A stretch of DNA of 64,000 bases from Streptomyces pseudovenezuelae. GTDB lineage: Bacteria; Actinomycetota; Actinomycetes; Streptomycetales; Streptomycetaceae. Below are positions 59,606-64,000 of this stretch, in pieces. A program made the position numbers and the translations under genes. Position 1 is the first letter of the stretch. Each line of letters starts with the position of its first letter. The DNA is taken from contig NZ_KQ948148.1 in the NCBI RefSeq assembly GCF_001513955.1, forward strand, positions 797,905 to 861,904, written 5' to 3'. The notes beneath the pieces were generated by a model. The model saw only the letters and a program-made list of their open reading frames with translations. It did no database searches and had not been told where the DNA came from.

Positions 59606-60307
59606 GTGATCACCAACCGTGCCATGCGTCGGGTTTCACGCGTGGTTGTGGGAGCCGCAGTGGGAGGCGCTGCCGCGTGGGCACTGCGTCTCCTGGATGC
59701 CGCCGGTCGCGAGTACACCTTCACATTCGGCGGGGTCGTGGTAGGTGCTCTCCTCGCCGGAGCGGCCGACTTCTACAGGCGTACGGTGAGGCTTACGGAG
59801 ATACGGGTGAGCGTGCCGCAGCTGAGTGAACTCACCTTCGTGGTCAACGACGACACACGTCAGGTGTCATGGCAGCTCTTTGTGGAGTCCGTGACACGGA
59901 TCTCGACACAGCGGCTCAATGACGACGACGGCCTTATCAGGGAGGCGCTGACCTCGCTGTATGGCCTGTTCGCGACAACACGCGACATCCGCAGGACCGC
60001 TCGACCCTCCGCAGGCGGCAACGGCATCACCGTCGAATACCTGGCGGTGAACCTCCTCAACCGTGAGTTGCGCCCCTTCCTGTCGAAATGGCATCCAAGG
60101 CTGCGGCAGTACGAAACAGCCTTCCCCAACGCCCCCGAGGCAGAGTGGGCAGATGCTGCCGAGTGCCGGCGACACCTGGCTCTTGTACAGGCCCACACCC
60201 GCGAGTACGTGATGGGGTTCGCCCGACTGGCCGGAGTAGTTGACCCGGAACTGATGCTGGGCGGGATCGACGTGCCAGGACACGATGGGGGTGACACCCG
60301 CTCCTAG
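59606..60307 (+). CDS. Two-TM membrane protein of unknown function, accessory block
   Basis: The 233-residue protein has two hydrophobic helices (VVVGAAVGGAAAWALRLL near 12-30 and FGGVVVGALLAGAADFY near 41-57) and then about 170 soluble residues. These include LTEIRVSVPQLSELTFVVNDDTRQVSWQLFVESVTRISTQRLNDDDGLIREALTSLYGLFATTRDIRRTARP. No domain is recognised. GTG at 59606 with TAGGAT (59594-59599) 6 nt upstream suggests leaderless expression. It ends 2 bp before the SLOG gene, which points the other way. Two short helices plus a cytosolic sensor part would suit a membrane effector, but that is speculation. Confidence 0.75.
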   Translation: MITNRAMRRVSRVVVGAAVGGAAAWALRLLDAAGREYTFTFGGVVVGALLAGAADFYRRTVRLTEIRVSVPQLSELTFVVNDDTRQVSWQLFVESVTRISTQRLNDDDGLIREALTSLYGLFATTRDIRRTARPSAGGNGITVEYLAVNLLNRELRPFLSKWHPRLRQYETAFPNAPEAEWADAAECRRHLALVQAHTREYVMGFARLAGVVDPELMLGGIDVPGHDGGDTRS

Positions 60308-60309
60308 GC

Positions 60310-61164
60310 CTACTCCTGGGCGGTCGCGATTCTGCTGAGGCCCAGGACCAGGAGGGCCGCGATCTCTGCCGGCCGGTGGGTGGCGGCGAGCCGGCGGTTC
60401 TCCTCTGCGGAGAGTCCGTTGCGCAGCCCGGCCCAGCGTGAGTCCTCACGCGCGGCCATGAGCAGCCGTCGGCCTTGGACGAGGCGCGGGTCCTCCGGTT
60501 CTGCCCCCGGATCCGGGGGCAACCAGTCGCAGGTGTCCACACGGAGGGCGCGCAGGACATCGACCGTGACGCCGCCCAGGCCGCCCACCAGGAAGAGGGG
60601 GGTGGAGGACTCGAGCGACAGCAGGGCTTCTTCCATCAGGCCCGGCACAGTCCCGGAGAAGTGGGAGCGCTTGCCGCCGAGCAGAATGCGGGCGTTCGTG
60701 CCCTGAGCCATGGCCTTCCGCATCGCCGTCAGCGCTCGGGCCGCCGCTTCCGGGGCGAGGGCCGGTGACGGTTGCGTGCCTCGGCCGGCGAGGGGGTCCG
60801 GAATCACCTGGCCGTCCGAGTCGAGACACAGGACGCGGGCCCAGCTGCCCACGGACAGCCGTTCTGCCAACTCGTCGTGGGTCATGTGCTGGTGTTCGCT
60901 CCACGAGAGGTAGACGGTCAGCAAGGGCTCAGAGCCCTGCTCGTACCGTCGCAGCTCGGAGAGCAGAAAAGTGGTGTACCCGTCCGGCCGCAGGTGGCCG
61001 CCGTAGGCCAGGGTGCCGCCGGACGCCAGGACCGTGCGGGTGATCTCCCCGAGGATCACGTTCACATGGGACTCCATCAGCCCGAGCCGGGCGAGGTCCG
61101 GGCTGTTCGAGACCGACACCGCGACCGTCTGTCCCTTGAGCGCGCAGGGGGGCAGGAGACTCAT
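60310..61164 (-). CDS. SLOG-domain protein (nucleotide-sensing Rossmann-like fold)
   Basis: The 284-residue protein starts TVAVSVSNSPDLARLGLMESHVNVILGEITRTVLASGGTLAYGGHLRPDGYTTFLLSEL, with the SLOG/LOG-type nucleotide-binding pattern SGGTLAYGG. It later has ARILLGGKRSHFSGTVPGLMEEALLSLESSTPLFLVGGLGGVTVDVLRAL, with PGLMEEALL and VGGLGG as in the conflict-system SLOG clusters. SLOG domains bind NAD-derived signals or nucleotides, as in ThsA of Thoeris. No SIR2, nuclease or TM part is attached. It is 9 bp after the TIR gene and surely co-transcribed. Confidence 0.8.
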   Translation of the reverse strand: MSLLPPCALKGQTVAVSVSNSPDLARLGLMESHVNVILGEITRTVLASGGTLAYGGHLRPDGYTTFLLSELRRYEQGSEPLLTVYLSWSEHQHMTHDELAERLSVGSWARVLCLDSDGQVIPDPLAGRGTQPSPALAPEAAARALTAMRKAMAQGTNARILLGGKRSHFSGTVPGLMEEALLSLESSTPLFLVGGLGGVTVDVLRALRVDTCDWLPPDPGAEPEDPRLVQGRRLLMAAREDSRWAGLRNGLSAEENRRLAATHRPAEIAALLVLGLSRIATAQE

Positions 61165-61173
61165 CGCCGCCGC

Positions 61174-62418
61174 TCACCCGCCTCGGGCCGCGAGCAGTTC
61201 GACCGTGGTGATGTCCAGCCCACTGCGGATGCCTCCGATGATCGCGATTTCGTCCAATACTTGCATCTCGTCTTTGCCCAACGGTGGACCCGGGTGCACG
61301 ATGCGGGGCCTGGAGTCGGCGATGGTGTGTCCGCTGCGCCGGGCGTCCGCCAGCCAGCCGGTGATCCAAGTCGTCAGAGTGGCCGGCTCGGGAGGCTGGG
61401 GCGCCCACCAGTCGACCTGCAGACCGGGGTGTGCGGCGAGTGTCCGCAGACGCGAGCGCCACAGGACACGGTTCAGATACTCGTCCACGAGCAGGTTCAG
61501 TGCTCGTCTGATCGTTCGCTCGGTCGTGTCATCCGTAACGCTGCCCACGCACAGCTGCGGGACGTGGTCCAGGAGGAAGGAGCCTCTGCGGTCGCCGACG
61601 CTCAGCGCGTCGAGAACGACGACCGGTACCCCCGCTCGCTTGGCCGTGAGTACCTCCCGCTGGCACCAGTGGCGGCTCGCGTATTCGTCGGTGCGCACCG
61701 CGAGCATGATGCCGTCGGCCGCTCTGTCCACCAGTTCCCGGAGGGAGTCGGACCCGGGCATGAGGCTGTGGTAATCGATCCACTCGGCCAGTCGGGTGTC
61801 GCGGACGCTGCGTCGGACGCGGTCGATGATGCCGTTCGGCGCGTGTTCGCCATGTCTGGTGTGGCTGATGAACACAGTGAGCCGGCTGTCGTTTCCGTGC
61901 ACCAGCTGGGCGATGGCTTGGGAGAGATCCCGCAGTCGGGTGTCCTGGATGTCCTCGGGTTGAGGGCCTCCCGGCTCGCCGAAGCGCTGGATACAGCCCA
62001 TGAGCCGCTCCAGCTCGCCGACGAGCGGGGCGTCCGCCATGAGCAGGGGAAACACCCCGACCTTGGACTGTGAGCGCCTTGTCTCCCACGCCTGTCGGAT
62101 GTGCAGCGCGTAGTCGTGCCAAGGGTCCCCGCTGGTCTCCGCGGCCCGCATCCACTGGGCCCCGAGCAGCGGAACGATCACCACGTACTCGGCTCCCGGG
62201 CTCCCGGTGCCCGGGAGCGGAATCGATCGTGGCGCGCTGCTCTCGCCGTGCAGCCCGGCGGAGCGTTCGTAGACGTCGACGACCCCGTCCAGCATGCCGG
62301 TGAAGCGATCGCCGCGGAAACGGGCCTGCAGCGCTTCGGCGATGTCCTTCCCCTGATGGTCGAGTGGATGCCAGACCACGTAGATCTCGACCACCGGGGC
62401 ATACAGCGGAACTATCAC
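61174..62418 (-). CDS. TIR-domain protein with a second, degenerate N-terminal TIR-like domain
   Basis: The protein has 414 residues. Residues about 178-275 are a TIR domain: RLTVFISHTRHG, WIDYHSLMPGSDSLRELVDRAADGIMLAVRTDEYASRHWCQREVLTAKRAGVPVVVLDAL, with the probable NADase Glu255 in WCQREV. The N-terminal part (VEIYVVWHPLDHQGKDIAEALQARF, EYVVIVPLLGAQWM, WHDYALHIRQAWETRRSQSKVGVFPLLM) follows a TIR-like order but shows no matching Glu. The C-terminal 90 residues carry PRIVHPGPPLGKDE and have no clear domain. It may cleave NAD+ or make a cyclic ADP-ribose signal. GTG at 62418 has AAGG upstream. Confidence 0.82.
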   Translation of the reverse strand: MIVPLYAPVVEIYVVWHPLDHQGKDIAEALQARFRGDRFTGMLDGVVDVYERSAGLHGESSAPRSIPLPGTGSPGAEYVVIVPLLGAQWMRAAETSGDPWHDYALHIRQAWETRRSQSKVGVFPLLMADAPLVGELERLMGCIQRFGEPGGPQPEDIQDTRLRDLSQAIAQLVHGNDSRLTVFISHTRHGEHAPNGIIDRVRRSVRDTRLAEWIDYHSLMPGSDSLRELVDRAADGIMLAVRTDEYASRHWCQREVLTAKRAGVPVVVLDALSVGDRRGSFLLDHVPQLCVGSVTDDTTERTIRRALNLLVDEYLNRVLWRSRLRTLAAHPGLQVDWWAPQPPEPATLTTWITGWLADARRSGHTIADSRPRIVHPGPPLGKDEMQVLDEIAIIGGIRSGLDITTVELLAARGG

Positions 62419-62508
62419 CGTGACACCTTACGGGCGGGTCACCCCGGGCGTCCCGGGATCACGGACAACGCGACTCCACAGTGCGGTCATGAGCGTTCGA
62501 GAGCCGTC

Positions 62509-64000
62509 TCACAGCCCTTGGCGCGGGGTGTTCTCGTCGGACGACGTCACTTCGAGGATCGACAGAAGCGATGCCCGGACCTTTCGTTCCTTGCCATCCA
62601 CGAACTCGATCCTCAGACGTACGCGGACGCCCTTGCGGAGCCGTTCCTCCACGCCCCTGTTTGCCGTCAGGACGGCGGGGACACTCCACGGCTCCAGGCG
62701 TACCCGCCACGTCTCCCCGCGTCGGCGAAGGACGACGCCGATTGCCTCGGTCCCCGTGCGCAGCTGCCGGACGGCCGCGTCTCCGGGATCGTCGGTCAGT
62801 CGTTTGACGGAGGCGAGGACCTCGCCGGTCACTGGATGGAATCCCGTCACCACGAGCTCCGAGCGGTCCCCTTGTTGCAGCGGGTACTCACGAGCGTCCC
62901 CACCGCCGAAGAACCATCTGCCTTCCCAGGACAGTTCCGTGTTGAGGACAAGAGCCGTGAGCCCCGGTGGCAGCGGTTCCCGGCCCGGGGCCGGAGCGGC
63001 GGCCCAGTCCTGCAGATCGAATCGGATTCCGTTGTACAGCTTCTGTCGTACGCTGCCCACCATCCGGTCTCCGAGGCGGACGTCGCCTCGGACGGCGGCG
63101 CCGGGCAGTACCTCCGGTTCGGCCATCCTGAGCTTGATCTGCCGGTTGTTGGCGCCGATGCTCTGTACGACCACATCGATCTCGTCGCCCACGTCCAGTG
63201 GGTAGCTCCGGGCGCTGCGCAGCTTGAAATCCCAGCCGCTGACCGGAAGAAGGCGGTGGGTGTACAGCTTGCCCAGGAGCGGTTCGTACTCGGGCTGTGC
63301 GACTCCGGCCGCCTCGTTCAAAGACACCAGCACACCCTGTACGTCCTTGGCCACGACCTGGCCCCGGTAGCGCTGTCCGACCGTCAGGTTGCCTCGGCTC
63401 TGCAGCGCCCGTACCCGTCTGACCATCACGGCCTGGCTGTTCCGGTCGACCACATCGATCTTGACGAGGATCGCCCCGTTCAGCAGGGCTCCCAGTCCCT
63501 CGGGCGACAGCTTGGGGAACTCCGCCCTGCTCTGTGGGAGGAAGGCATGGATGGTGGGTTCGTCGACCAGGCGTACCACGTATCCGGTGGCGCCGCGGCT
63601 CACGGACAGGACCTGGGCCTGCATGGTCCGCTGGGTCTCCCGTGCCTCCTCGAGCCGATCGTAGAGATCCGAGCGTTCCCACTCCTCTGGCGGACGCTCC
63701 CCGTCGAATTGCGCCAGCCGCACCACGCGGCCGTCCAGGGTGATGATTTCCACGGCGTTCCGTCCGCACGCGACCGTGTGCACGGCGTGATCGACGTCGA
63801 TCAGCTCCTCTCCCTGCGGCTGAGTTTCCGAGACGACCCGCACGGAGACCGGTGCGGTGGCCGGAACCCGGATGCCGATGCGCCGCTCGGTGGAGACCGG
63901 ACCGACGAAGAGGTGTGAGCCGTCGCGCGCGATCCCCACGACGGTCTGCGGTACGAGCGCCATCGCGTCTCTGAAGAGGGACCGGTCGAAGGCGCCCTCC
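62509..64000 (-). CDS. S1-type RNA-binding repeat protein, partial (runs off the right edge)
   Basis: The frame stays open to the window edge; about 497 residues are visible and the true start lies outside. A beta-rich part near MALVPQTVVGIARDGSHLFVGPVS is followed by a charged helix (WERSDLYDRLEEARETQRTM). Several OB/S1-like units come next: MQAQVLSVSRGATGYVVRLVDEPTIHAFLPQS, LTVGQRYRGQVVAKDVQGVLVSLNEA, YPLDVGDEIDVVVQSIGANNRQIKLRMAE, and similar units later. It would bind RNA or a ribonucleoprotein. It lies 90 bp upstream of the TIR gene on the same strand and probably starts the unit. Confidence 0.75.
   Translation of the reverse strand, partial: EGAFDRSLFRDAMALVPQTVVGIARDGSHLFVGPVSTERRIGIRVPATAPVSVRVVSETQPQGEELIDVDHAVHTVACGRNAVEIITLDGRVVRLAQFDGERPPEEWERSDLYDRLEEARETQRTMQAQVLSVSRGATGYVVRLVDEPTIHAFLPQSRAEFPKLSPEGLGALLNGAILVKIDVVDRNSQAVMVRRVRALQSRGNLTVGQRYRGQVVAKDVQGVLVSLNEAAGVAQPEYEPLLGKLYTHRLLPVSGWDFKLRSARSYPLDVGDEIDVVVQSIGANNRQIKLRMAEPEVLPGAAVRGDVRLGDRMVGSVRQKLYNGIRFDLQDWAAAPAPGREPLPPGLTALVLNTELSWEGRWFFGGGDAREYPLQQGDRSELVVTGFHPVTGEVLASVKRLTDDPGDAAVRQLRTGTEAIGVVLRRRGETWRVRLEPWSVPAVLTANRGVEERLRKGVRVRLRIEFVDGKERKVRASLLSILEVTSSDENTPRQGL

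Noticed and set aside
59606..64000. Classical Thoeris, CBASS or a prophage
   Set aside because: No SIR2 or Macro effector, no cGAS/CD-NTase, and no phage structural or integrase gene is visible.
1..64000. CRISPR arrays, rRNA genes or insertion sequences
   Set aside because: No regularly spaced repeats with unique spacers, no rRNA sequence and no transposase was seen; the 163-bp units have repeated, not unique, spacing DNA.

Overview
The window looks like a piece of a Streptomyces chromosome. G+C is very high with strong G/C bias at third codon positions, GTG starts are common, and it carries bldC, a sigF/sigN-type sigma factor pair, an Lsr2-family protein and the split purS/purQ/purL genes. 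The gene order (sigF, tadA, upp ... dnaX, purD, purC, lsr2, purSQL ... purF, purM, DUF3073, vdh, bldC, hrpA) is, from memory, that of the conserved core around SCO4024-SCO4092 of S. coelicolor. All product names rest on reading the sequence and on recall; no search was run.

Layout. 1-8.6 kb: end of a membrane glycosyltransferase, an MFS pump with a TetR regulator, a PPOX-type enzyme, a YceI protein, and a MarR-MFS operon whose pump carries extra beta-sandwich modules. 8.6-9.1 kb: a gene-free stretch with three tandem 163-bp repeat units. 9.1-20 kb: two SigB/F-type sigma factors, tRNA-Ser, tadA and its partner gene, upp, a LytR C-terminal-domain protein, a HerA-like ATPase, and small conserved genes. 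20-24.8 kb: an iron-box-controlled divergent locus (siderophore-interacting reductase facing a penicillin-acylase-family enzyme, an IucB-type acetyltransferase, a cupin and an SDR). 24.8-28.6 kb: CopC/CopD-type protein, DUF72, SDR, tRNA-Ser. 28.7-50.6 kb: SRP RNA, dnaX and the de novo purine genes purD, purC, purSQL, purF, purM, separated by a pseudo-peptidase-like membrane protein, an ABC transporter with its own two-component system, three tRNA-Gly genes and lsr2. 50.6-59.4 kb: DUF3073, valine dehydrogenase, bldC, hrpA between two identical tRNA-Asp genes, and tRNA-Phe.

59.6-64 kb is different. Directly past the tRNA cluster lies an accessory block: a two-TM membrane protein, convergent with a minus-strand set of SLOG-domain protein, TIR-domain protein with a conserved Glu, and an S1-repeat protein cut off by the window edge. 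TIR plus SLOG is the signalling logic of Thoeris-type anti-phage systems, but no SIR2 or Macro effector is visible, so this is the best candidate for an undescribed system.

Regulation seen in the sequence: tandem TetR- and MarR-type operators, an iron box, a TGACA/TGTCA palindrome before the ABC/two-component operon, repeated ACATGTC sites at the sigma genes, many strong hairpin terminators (several shared by converging units), and a set of starts with a TAnnnT -10 box 6-9 nt upstream, which predicts leaderless mRNAs.
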